A stretch of DNA of 17,030 nt from JAAFIP01 sp031431335 (lineage in GTDB: Bacteria; Pseudomonadota; Gammaproteobacteria; Burkholderiales; Burkholderiaceae_C), in NCBI GenBank assembly GCA_031431335.1, contig JANPDG010000273.1:1-17030 (forward strand). The letters are read 5' to 3'. A program made the translations under genes and the position numbers. Below the pieces are notes generated by a model. The model was not told the origin of the DNA and made no database searches. It saw nothing but the letters and a program-made list of their open reading frames with translations. Of this stretch, positions 1-6,050 are shown one piece after another. Position 1 is the stretch's first letter; each line of letters starts with the position of its first letter.

Positions 1-1
1 C

Positions 2-181
2 GGCGCAGACGGTTTCGGAATCACCGTGAGTTATTGGCAAAGTGAGCAGGCTATCGTTGATTGGAAAGCCAATGCAGAGCACCGCGAGGCGCAGTCCAAG
101 GGCTGGAGTCAGTGGTACTCGCACTTTGAACTGCGTATAGCGAAGGTGGAGCGTGCTTACGCCATGCGAGTCGCTGCGTAA
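2..181 (+). CDS. Antibiotic biosynthesis monooxygenase (ABM) family protein, C-terminal part
   Basis: This is the last 59 codons of a gene whose start lies outside the window; it ends at TAA 179-181. The readable sequence runs GADGFGITVSYW, then SEQAIVDWKANAEHREAQ, then WYSHFELRIAKVERAY. This matches the C-terminal half of small ABM-fold (dimeric ferredoxin-like barrel) proteins, which include heme- and quinol-type monooxygenases and many members of unknown function. The substrate cannot be told from this fragment. Family members as I know them often end shortly after the VERAY-type segment, so the terminal AMRVAA may be an add-on. Those last codons (164-181) lie inside a 36-bp direct repeat. 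The gene sits where gltB would be expected, upstream of gltD. Confidence 0.7.
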   Translation, partial: GADGFGITVSYWQSEQAIVDWKANAEHREAQSKGWSQWYSHFELRIAKVERAYAMRVAA

Positions 182-199
182 TTGGATGCTAGTCATATG
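164..199 (+). repeat. 36-bp direct repeat, copy 1
   Basis: The 36 bases beginning ATGCGAGTCGCTGCGTAA and ending GCTAGTCATATG are repeated exactly at 230-265. This copy contains the last five codons and the stop of the ABM-family gene. The 66-bp period looks like one full tandem unit followed by a partial second unit. Confidence 0.9.
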
Positions 200-229
200 T
201 CATTACAGATGCAAAAGCCCAACGACTAG

Positions 230-265
230 ATGCGAGTCGCTGCGTAATTGGATGCTAGTCATATG
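230..265 (+). repeat. 36-bp direct repeat, copy 2
   Basis: Exact copy of 164-199, separated from it by the 30-bp spacer 200-229. The flanking bases differ on both sides (c/g before, t/a after). CTAGTC inside the repeat (189-194) is mirrored by GACTAG at the spacer end (224-229). Confidence 0.9.
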
Positions 266-276
266 AACAACGTCGT

Positions 277-345
277 TTTTGATAAGTTTTCGGGCACTTT
301 TCCGACGTGGATATTAGATAGTTTGCTATATATTTAATAGTAAAT
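277..345 (+). repeat. 69-bp dispersed repeat, copy 1 (upstream of gltD)
   Basis: This is one of three 69-bp copies; the others are 11701-11769 on the minus strand and 16811-16879. All three share the core TTTTCCGACGTGGATATT, here at 298-315. By hand alignment this copy is identical to copy 2 at about 58 of 69 positions and to copy 3 at about 51 of 69, with no gaps. The 3' half can fold: TATTAGATA (312-320) pairs with TATTTAATA (331-339), using one G-T wobble. The copy ends 33 bp before gltD, so it would lie in the gltD leader or promoter region. Confidence 0.85.
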
Positions 346-378
346 GTAAATTTAAAGAGTAGTTAAAGGTTAAATATC

Positions 379-1845
379 ATGGGTAAAGCCACTGGATTTT
401 TAGAGTTTGAACGTATCGAAGAAGGCTATAAGCCTGTGAGCGAGCGCGTGAAAAACTACAAAGAGTTTGTGATCGGTTTGAGTGATGTAGACGCTAAATC
501 ACAAAGCGCGCGCTGCATGGACTGCGGCACGCCGTTTTGCAACAGCGGCTGCCCGGTGAACAACATCATTCCGGACTTTAACGACTTGGTGTTTCAAGGC
601 GATTGGAAGAACGCCATTACCGTGCTGCACAGCACGAATAACTTTCCCGAGTTTACGGGCCGCATCTGTCCTGCGCCATGTGAGGCCGCGTGTACGCTCA
701 ACATCAACGACGACGCGGTAGGTATCAAGTCGATTGAGCACGCCATCATCGACCGCGCTTGGGCTGAGGGCTGGGTTTTGCCGCAAGTTGCACAGCACAA
801 AACCGGTAAAAAAGTCGCCATCGTCGGCTCTGGCCCCGCAGGCATGGCTGCAGCCCAGCAGCTGGCCCGCGCTGGCCACGACGTGACCTTGTTTGAAAAA
901 AACGACCGTGTGGGCGGCTTGCTGCGTTACGGTATTCCTGACTTTAAGATGGAGAAAATCCATATTGAACGCCGTGTCGAGCAAATGCAGGCCGAAGGCG
1001 TGGTGTTTAAAACTGGCGTTTTGGTGGCAGACCTGGGTAAAGACAGCAAAGTTACTAACTGGGCTAAAGAAACCGTTAGCCCAGAGCAATTGAAAAAAGA
1101 TTTTGACGCCGTGCTGCTGACAGGCGGCGCTGAGCAAAGCCGTGACCTACCCGTGCCTGGCCGCGAGCTGCAAGGCGTACATTTTGCGATGGAGTTTTTG
1201 CCGCAGCAAAACAAAATCAACGCGGGCGACAAGTTCAAAGACCAAATCCGTGCTGATGGTAAACACGTCATCGTCATTGGCGGTGGCGACACCGGCAGCG
1301 ACTGTGTAGGCACCAGCAACCGCCATGGCGCGGTCAGCGTCACGCAGTTTGAAGTCATGCCCATGCCCCCCGAGATGGAAAACAAGCCCATGGTCTGGCC
1401 CTACTGGCCCACCAAGCTGCGCACCAGCTCCAGCCATGAGGAAGGCTGCGAGCGCACTTTTTCGGTGTCGACTAAAGAGTTTATTGGCGAAAAGGGCAAG
1501 TTAAAAGCGCTGAAAACCGTCAATGTTGAGTTCAAAGACGGCAAACTGGTTGAAATCCCGGGCAGTGAAAAAACCTATCCTGCTGACCTCGTGTTCCTTG
1601 CCATGGGTTTTACGGCTCCGGTTAGCCCGATTTTGGAAGCATTTGGTATTGATAAAGATGCCCGTGGCAACGCCAAAGCAACGACTGACTTTACAGGCGG
1701 TTATGCCACCAACGTGCCCAAAGTGTTTGCTGCTGGCGACATGCGCCGTGGCCAGTCGTTGGTTGTTTGGGCGATTCGCGAGGGCCGCCAAGCGGCGCGC
1801 TCTGTGGATGAATTTTTGATGGGTTTTAGCGACTTGCCGCGTTAA
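379..1845 (+). CDS. gltD: Glutamate synthase [NADPH] small (beta) subunit
   Basis: 488 aa. This subunit takes electrons from NADPH through FAD and passes them to the GltB large subunit, which converts glutamine plus 2-oxoglutarate to two glutamates in the cytoplasm. The N-terminal domain carries two cysteine clusters for 4Fe-4S centres (C46, C49, C54, C58 and C97, C101, C105). The FAD dinucleotide motif GSGPAG is at 150-155, the NADPH-binding motif GGGDTG at 301-306, and the C-terminal FAD motif AAGD at 451-454. Length and motif order are normal for GltD. The ATG has AAAGG (365-369) nine bases upstream. gltB is not the neighbour inside this window. A hairpin with a T-rich tail follows at 1887-1917. 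Confidence 0.97.
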   Translation: MGKATGFLEFERIEEGYKPVSERVKNYKEFVIGLSDVDAKSQSARCMDCGTPFCNSGCPVNNIIPDFNDLVFQGDWKNAITVLHSTNNFPEFTGRICPAPCEAACTLNINDDAVGIKSIEHAIIDRAWAEGWVLPQVAQHKTGKKVAIVGSGPAGMAAAQQLARAGHDVTLFEKNDRVGGLLRYGIPDFKMEKIHIERRVEQMQAEGVVFKTGVLVADLGKDSKVTNWAKETVSPEQLKKDFDAVLLTGGAEQSRDLPVPGRELQGVHFAMEFLPQQNKINAGDKFKDQIRADGKHVIVIGGGDTGSDCVGTSNRHGAVSVTQFEVMPMPPEMENKPMVWPYWPTKLRTSSSHEEGCERTFSVSTKEFIGEKGKLKALKTVNVEFKDGKLVEIPGSEKTYPADLVFLAMGFTAPVSPILEAFGIDKDARGNAKATTDFTGGYATNVPKVFAAGDMRRGQSLVVWAIREGRQAARSVDEFLMGFSDLPR

Positions 1846-1886
1846 GCACTGCTTAAGTGCCACTGGCGCGAATTCCTTTATGATCT

Positions 1887-1917
1887 AATGCCGGACGTTC
1901 TCCGGCATTTGCCTTTT
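1887..1917 (+). terminator. Probable intrinsic terminator after gltD
   Basis: AATGCCGGA (1887-1895) and TCCGGCATT (1901-1909) form a perfect 9-bp stem with a 5-nt loop. The tail TGCCTTTT is T-rich but interrupted, so termination may be partial. The hairpin contains the ATG at 1888 that could otherwise be read as the mlaF start. Confidence 0.6.
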
Positions 1918-2772
1918 ATGGATCCAGAAAAACAACACACTTCTACCCTTAGTGACGGCCCTTTGGTTGAGTTTAAAAACTTGACATTTGGTTACGGCGA
2001 GCGGGTCATCTTGGATGGCGTGAGCTTTACGGTGCCGCGTGGCAAGGTGACGGCCTTAATGGGCGCGTCGGGCGGCGGTAAAACCACCGTGTTGCGGGTG
2101 ATTGGTGGGCAGGCCAAAGCGCAAAAAGGCCAGGCTTTGTTTGAAGGCAGCGAGATAGGTGCGATGGACACGGGCGCAATGTATGCGCTGCGCCGCCGGA
2201 TGGGCATGCTGTTCCAGTTTGGCGCGCTGTTTACGGATTTGAGCGTGTTTGAAAACGTGGCTTTTCCGCTGCGCGAACATACCGACCTGCCCGAAGCACT
2301 GATTAAAGACATTGTGCTGATGAAGCTCACTGCGGTGGGCCTGCGCAGTGCGCATACCCTCATGCCCAGCGAGCTCAGCGGCGGCATGGCGCGCCGTGTT
2401 GCGCTAGCCCGCGCCATTGCGCTAGACCCCGAACTCATCATGTACGACGAGCCGTTTGCAGGCTTAGACCCTATTTCACTGGGCACAGCAGCGCGTTTGA
2501 TTCGTGATTTGAATGACGTGCTCGGTTTGACCAGCATTGTTGTGTCGCATGATTTAGAAGAAACCTTTCGTATTGCAGACCAAGTGATCGTGCTGGCCAA
2601 TGGAAAAATAGCCGCTCAAGGGACACCAGACGAAGTGCGCCACAGTACAGACCCTCTGGTGCACCAGTTCGTCCATGCGCTGGCTGATGGCCCCGTGCAG
2701 TTTCAGTATCCAGGCAATACAGTGGAGCAAGACTTTGGCTCCGGCGTGCCAACATCAGGAGCGCAGGTATGA
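1918..2772 (+). CDS. mlaF: Mla phospholipid transport ABC ATPase
   Basis: 284 aa from this start. It is the cytoplasmic ATPase of the MlaFEDB inner-membrane complex, which moves phospholipids between the inner membrane and the periplasmic carrier MlaC. It has the Walker A motif GASGGGKTT (about 49-57), an FQFGALF Q-loop region (from about 99), signature LSGGM (153-157), Walker B LIMYDEP (173-179) and an H-loop histidine at about 211. An in-frame ATG at 1888 would add ten residues, but it lies inside the terminator-like hairpin 1887-1917, so I prefer 1918. Neither start has a clear Shine-Dalgarno sequence. The stop overlaps the mlaE start by 4 nt (ATGA). Identity is secure; the start is less so. 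Confidence 0.93.
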   Translation: MDPEKQHTSTLSDGPLVEFKNLTFGYGERVILDGVSFTVPRGKVTALMGASGGGKTTVLRVIGGQAKAQKGQALFEGSEIGAMDTGAMYALRRRMGMLFQFGALFTDLSVFENVAFPLREHTDLPEALIKDIVLMKLTAVGLRSAHTLMPSELSGGMARRVALARAIALDPELIMYDEPFAGLDPISLGTAARLIRDLNDVLGLTSIVVSHDLEETFRIADQVIVLANGKIAAQGTPDEVRHSTDPLVHQFVHALADGPVQFQYPGNTVEQDFGSGVPTSGAQV

Positions 2773-3551
2773 GCTGGTTCAGTCCCAGTGACGTAGGTTT
2801 TGCGCTGCGCAGCAAGCTGGCCGACTGGGGCTACGGTGCGCGATTGTTTGTTCGCTTGTTTCAGTTGGTAGGTGCGACCTTCAAGCGCTTTGGCTTGGTG
2901 CGCGATCAAATTCACTTTCTGGGCAACTACTCCCTGCTCATCATCACGGTCAGCGGCCTGTTCGTAGGCTTTGTGTTGGCACTGCAGGGCTACTACACCT
3001 TGCAGCGCTATGGCGCATCAGAAGCTTTGGGCTTGCTCGTGGCACTGAGTTTGGTGCGGGAACTTGGGCCCGTGGTCACCGCTCTACTGTTTGCAGGCCG
3101 CGCCGGTACTGCGCTGACGGCTGAAATAGGTATTATGAAGCGCGACGAGGTACTTAGCTATATGGAGATGACTGCAATTGACCCCGTGCGCCGTATTTTG
3201 GCACCGCGTTTTTGGGCGGGTGTGATTGCCATGCCTATTCTTGCGGCGGTTTTCAGCGCAACCGGTATATTGGGTGGATATGTGGTGGGCGTGCTGATGA
3301 TCGGTGTGGATGGCGGTGCGTTTTGGAGCCAGATGCAAGCGGGCGTAGATGTGTGGCGCGATGTGGGCAACGGGTTTATCAAGAGCTTGGTGTTTGGCGT
3401 GGTGGTAACCTTTGTGGCGCTGCAGCAGGGTTATGAGGCCGTGCCCACGCCCGAGGGCGTGTCACGCGCTACGACGCGCACCGTGGTGGTGGCGAGTTTG
3501 GCGGTATTGGCGCTAGACTTTATTCTTACCGCGCTGATGTTTTCAATTTAG
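2769..3551 (+). CDS. mlaE: Mla phospholipid transport permease
   Basis: 260 aa integral membrane protein of the MlaE/YrbE family. It forms the transmembrane core of the MlaFEDB complex. Visible hydrophobic stretches include LGNYSLLIITVSGLFVGFVL, the segment around residues 85-115, the GVIAMPILAAVFSATGIL stretch and the C-terminal VVVASLAVLALDFILTALM. The family hallmark EIGIMKRDEVLSYMEMTAID lies mid-protein and is followed by DPVRRILAPRFW. The start overlaps the mlaF stop by 4 nt, which implies translational coupling of ATPase and permease. Length is normal for the family. Confidence 0.96.
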   Translation: MSWFSPSDVGFALRSKLADWGYGARLFVRLFQLVGATFKRFGLVRDQIHFLGNYSLLIITVSGLFVGFVLALQGYYTLQRYGASEALGLLVALSLVRELGPVVTALLFAGRAGTALTAEIGIMKRDEVLSYMEMTAIDPVRRILAPRFWAGVIAMPILAAVFSATGILGGYVVGVLMIGVDGGAFWSQMQAGVDVWRDVGNGFIKSLVFGVVVTFVALQQGYEAVPTPEGVSRATTRTVVVASLAVLALDFILTALMFSI

Positions 3552-3576
3552 ACAGTTTCAATGGAAGGGAAAGCGT

Positions 3577-4077
3577 ATGCAACGCTCTAGCAATGATTTT
3601 TGGGTGGGTTTATTTGTGCTGATTGGCGGTGCAGCGTTGCTGTTTCTGGCGCTCAAAGCGGGCAATCTGCTGAGCTTCAACCTTGACTCTACCTACCTGA
3701 TTACTGCCAAGTTTGACAACATTGGCGGCATCAAGTCTAGCGCGCCCGTCAAAAGCGCAGGCGTGGTGGTGGGTCGGGTGGACTCGATTAGCTTTGACGA
3801 CAAGTCCTACCAAGCCAAGATTCAGATGGCGATGCAGAGCAAATACGTGTTTCCTAAAGACAGCTCGATGAAAATCCTCACCAGCGGCTTGCTGGGCGAG
3901 CAATACATTGGTATTGAGGCGGGCGCAGATGACAAGAACTTAGCCCAAGGCGATGTAGTCAAATCCACCCAGTCGGCGGTGGTGCTTGAAAACCTGATCT
4001 CTCAGTTTTTGTACAGCAAAGCCGCTGATGGCCCCAGCAACTCTGGCGCGTCTGCTGCCAACGGAGGCAAGAAATGA
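3577..4077 (+). CDS. mlaD: Mla phospholipid transport MCE-domain protein
   Basis: 166 aa. It is anchored in the inner membrane by one N-terminal helix (about residues 8-27, GLFVLIGGAALLFLAL) and has one periplasmic MCE domain (about 40-117, from ITAKFDNIGG to GEQYIGIEAG). MlaD hexamers form the lipid channel above MlaE. A hydrophobic C-terminal stretch (about 134-147, AVVLENLISQFLYS) matches the helix that lines the MlaD pore, and a short Gly/Ser/Lys tail follows. The purine-rich ribosome site GGAAGGGAAA precedes the ATG. The stop overlaps the mlaA start. Confidence 0.95.
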   Translation: MQRSSNDFWVGLFVLIGGAALLFLALKAGNLLSFNLDSTYLITAKFDNIGGIKSSAPVKSAGVVVGRVDSISFDDKSYQAKIQMAMQSKYVFPKDSSMKILTSGLLGEQYIGIEAGADDKNLAQGDVVKSTQSAVVLENLISQFLYSKAADGPSNSGASAANGGKK

Positions 4078-4868
4078 TGCTGACCCATCTCTTGATGTCC
4101 CGCTGCGCCAGTCTGTTCGCCGCGCTAGCACTGGTAGCATTCACAGGCTGCGCTACAGGGCCTAACGCCAATCCTAAAGATCCTCTGGAACCTTTCAACC
4201 GCGGTGTCAGCAGTTTTAACGATGGCTTGGACCGGGCGGTGCTCAAACCCGTAGCCACTGCCTATGTGGCGGTAACCCCTTCGCCAGTGCGCTCAGGCGT
4301 AACGAACTTTTTTGGCAATTTGCAAGACGCTTGGACTGCAATCAACAGCGCGCTGCAGCTGCGTCCGCTGAAAACTCTAGAAAGCTTAACCCGCTTTGGC
4401 GTGAATACTTTCTTTGGCTTTGGAGGCGTGCTGGACATTGCCTCGGAAATGAATCTCCAGAAGCACAATGAAGACTTGGGTAAAACACTGGGCCGCTGGG
4501 GTGTGCCGTCAGGGCCTTACATCGTGCTGCCACTTTTTGGGCCATCTACCTTGCGTGACAGCTTAACTATTGTGGCTGAAAGTCAATACGATCCTGTCTC
4601 ACAAATCTCACCCACCGCAGCACGCAACGCAACAACTGCCCTGAGGGTGGTGAATACACGGGCTAATTTCTTGCGCTTTGGCAGCTTGCTTGACGATGTG
4701 GCCCTGGACAAATACACCTTTACACGAGATGCTTTCTTGGCCAAACGCAACGCCGATGTGGCGCGCTCAGCAGACAAAGACCCCGAGGAAGAGACTGAAA
4801 AAGAAGCGGCTCCAACTACCGTGACACCTACTTCCACATTACCCGCTGCGACCCCGACCAAACCGTAG
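4074..4868 (+). CDS. mlaA: MlaA/VacJ outer-membrane lipoprotein
   Basis: 264 aa. MlaA removes mislocalised phospholipids from the outer leaflet of the outer membrane and hands them to MlaC. A signal peptide precedes C26 in the sequence AFTGC; the residue at -3 is Phe rather than the usual Leu, so the lipobox is slightly atypical. Family hallmarks follow: DPLEPFNRGVSSFNDGLDR, FFGNLQDAWTAIN, and GRWGVPSGPYIVLPLFGPST. The C-terminal ~40 residues are low in complexity (acidic, then Thr/Pro-rich). It starts inside the mlaD stop (4-nt overlap). Having mlaA within the mla block, between mlaD and mlaC, is the betaproteobacterial arrangement; in E. coli it is elsewhere. Confidence 0.95.
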   Translation: MMLTHLLMSRCASLFAALALVAFTGCATGPNANPKDPLEPFNRGVSSFNDGLDRAVLKPVATAYVAVTPSPVRSGVTNFFGNLQDAWTAINSALQLRPLKTLESLTRFGVNTFFGFGGVLDIASEMNLQKHNEDLGKTLGRWGVPSGPYIVLPLFGPSTLRDSLTIVAESQYDPVSQISPTAARNATTALRVVNTRANFLRFGSLLDDVALDKYTFTRDAFLAKRNADVARSADKDPEEETEKEAAPTTVTPTSTLPAATPTKP

Positions 4869-4954
4869 AGTCACTTTTAGACTGACCGCACCAGATGTAA
4901 GCAAGGCAACTAAACCACTTGCACAGCGCCTAAAGTGCGAATTTGGTCACACAT

Positions 4955-4976
4955 GCAGCCACCTAGATACGGCTGC
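4955..4976 (+). other. Hairpin in the mlaA-mlaC gap
   Basis: GCAGCC (4955-4960) and GGCTGC (4971-4976) form a 6-bp stem with a 10-nt loop, followed by TTTACAAAAC. It could be a weak terminator or processing site. It lies in the only long gap (184 bp) within the mla block. I see no small gene in that gap. Confidence 0.35.
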
Positions 4977-5025
4977 TTTACAAAACAAGTCGTCCGCAGG
5001 CTCTAGGATTGCGTTACGACTACAG

Positions 5026-5037
5026 CGGCATATGCCG
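5026..5037. other. 12-bp perfect palindrome CGGCATATGCCG upstream of mlaC
   Basis: The palindrome has no spacer and sits 15 bp before the mlaC start at 5053. It contains an in-frame ATG (5032), which I reject as the start because AAAGGA (5041-5046) lies downstream of it and serves 5053. It could be an operator, but no regulator is indicated. Confidence 0.4.
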
Positions 5038-5052
5038 TGCAAAGGAAATTTT

Positions 5053-5685
5053 ATGTTGATGAATCGCCGTTGGTTTACTGTTGTGGGTTCTGTAGTGCTC
5101 GGCGCTGGGTTGAGCCTGTCAGGTGCAGCCCATGCGCAGACCGCCGAAGCTCCCGATGTGTTGATTAAGCGTTTGTCCACCGAAGTGCTGGACGCCATCA
5201 AAGCCGATAAAGGCGTGCAGGCGGGTGACACCACCAAAGTGGTGGCCTTGGTTGACACCAAAATCATGCCCAATGTGAACTTTGCGCGCATGACAGCCTC
5301 TGCTGTAGGCCGCAACTGGAAGCAGGCCAGCCCTGAGCAGCAAAAACGCCTACAAGATGAGTTCAAAGTCTTGTTGGTGCGCACTTACTCAACTGCTTTG
5401 TCAGAAGTGCGGGACCAAACGATTGCCATGAAGCCACTGCGCTCGTCTCCCGAAGACACCGAAGTGATTGTGCGCTCTGAGGTTAAAGGCCGTGGTGACC
5501 CGATTCAGTTGGACTACCGCATGGAAAAATCTGCCACAGGTTGGAAGATTTATGACCTGAACGTGCTCGGTGTGTGGCTGGTCGAAACCTACCGCTCCCA
5601 GTTTGCGCAAGAGATCAGCGCAAATGGCGTGGACGGCTTGATTACCAAGCTGGCTGATCGCAACAAAAGCGCCAAGAAGTCATAA
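5053..5685 (+). CDS. mlaC: Mla periplasmic phospholipid-binding protein
   Basis: 210 aa. It is the soluble carrier that ferries phospholipid between outer-membrane MlaA and the MlaFEDB complex. A Sec signal peptide (NRRWF, a hydrophobic core, then AHA cleaved about 28/29) is followed by the MlaC/Ttg2D fold. Family-like segments are MPNVNFARMTASAVGRNWKQ, VLLVRTYSTAL, and the C-terminal GWKIYDLNVLGVWLVETYR. I chose 5053 because AAAGGA lies six bases upstream and because starting there gives a compact signal peptide. The in-frame ATG at 5032 would place MPCKGNF ahead of it and lies in a palindrome. Eight bases separate it from mlaB. Confidence 0.93.
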   Translation: MLMNRRWFTVVGSVVLGAGLSLSGAAHAQTAEAPDVLIKRLSTEVLDAIKADKGVQAGDTTKVVALVDTKIMPNVNFARMTASAVGRNWKQASPEQQKRLQDEFKVLLVRTYSTALSEVRDQTIAMKPLRSSPEDTEVIVRSEVKGRGDPIQLDYRMEKSATGWKIYDLNVLGVWLVETYRSQFAQEISANGVDGLITKLADRNKSAKKS

Positions 5686-5693
5686 GGTCAGCC

Positions 5694-5963
5694 ATGCTCA
5701 TGCTGCCCAATGAGATCACCCACAGCAATGCGCGCAGCTGCGCGCATATGCTGGTGCAAGCCTTGCAGCACGGCGAAGCGGCGGTCGTTGCCGACGCTAC
5801 CGCGCTGTCGCGTTTTGATTCGTCAGCACTTGCGGTGCTCTTGCAGTGCCGCCGCGAGGCGCAAGTGGCGGGCAAAACCTTCTCTGTACGGGCGCTGCCT
5901 GCCCGCTTGCGTGTATTGGCCACCATCTACGGTGTGGCCCAACTCCTGCCAGCTGCGCCATAG
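5694..5963 (+). CDS. mlaB: STAS-domain protein, probable MlaB
   Basis: 89 aa, cytoplasmic. MlaB-type STAS proteins bind MlaF and are needed for assembly and activity of the transporter. The segment VVADATALSRFDSSALAVLL (about 31-50) is the STAS core, with the Ser pair in the FDSSAL loop at 43-44. Sequence identity to E. coli MlaB is low in general, so the call rests on domain pattern plus position after mlaC. AAGG (5684-5687) serves as the ribosome site. Codons 12-18 contain a 20-bp perfect palindrome (5728-5747). Confidence 0.82.
   Translation: MLMLPNEITHSNARSCAHMLVQALQHGEAAVVADATALSRFDSSALAVLLQCRREAQVAGKTFSVRALPARLRVLATIYGVAQLLPAAP
5728..5747. other. 20-bp perfect palindrome within mlaB
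   Basis: The sequence is ATGCGCGCAG followed directly by its reverse complement CTGCGCGCAT, with no spacer. It covers codons 12-18 of mlaB. It could be a protein-binding site, a cruciform or a very stable RNA hairpin; no function is known. Confidence 0.8.
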
Positions 5964-5972
5964 CACTTGGGG

Positions 5973-6014
5973 CTTGCAGGGGCGGCGGTAGGCATCTTCT
6001 GTGCGCCCCGCAAG
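5973..6014 (+). other. Hairpin between mlaB and the ABC exporter
   Basis: CTTGCaGGGGCG (5973-5984) pairs with CGCCCCGCAAG (6004-6014): 11 bp with one bulged A and a 19-nt loop. It is followed by TAAAAAAGG, not by a T-run, so it is not a standard terminator on this strand. It may still separate the mla block from the next transcript. Confidence 0.5.
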
Positions 6015-6035
6015 TAAAAAAGGCAGTCCAAGCCC

Positions 6036-6041
6036 TACAAT
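6036..6041 (+). promoter_or_regulatory. Candidate -10 box (TACAAT) for the ABC exporter genes
   Basis: TACAAT ends nine bases before the ATG at 6051, so the expected start of transcription (6048-6050) would give an almost leaderless mRNA. No Shine-Dalgarno sequence is visible before that ATG, which fits. I see no good -35 box. Confidence 0.45.
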
Positions 6042-6050
6042 CATGGGTTC

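Noticed and set aside
164..265. Two 36-bp repeats around a 30-bp spacer, the dimensions of a minimal CRISPR array
   Set aside because: The first repeat is the in-frame end of a coding sequence, only two repeats exist, the repeat is not terminally palindromic, and no cas gene is nearby. A local duplication explains it better.
499..1137. Long minus-strand reading frames opposite gltD, hisG, hisC and the PhoX-type gene
   Set aside because: They lie wholly within well-supported + strand genes, and their translations are rich in His, Gln and Arg with no recognisable domain. They are codon-bias shadows.
1888..1917. N-terminal extension MPDVLRHLPF of mlaF
   Set aside because: These codons are the two arms of a perfect hairpin with a T-rich tail. 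The extension is more likely terminator sequence read by chance in frame.
5032..5052. Earlier mlaC start at 5032
   Set aside because: The ribosome site AAAGGA lies downstream of it and the extra MPCKGNF would disrupt the signal peptide's N-region. The ATG is part of a palindrome.
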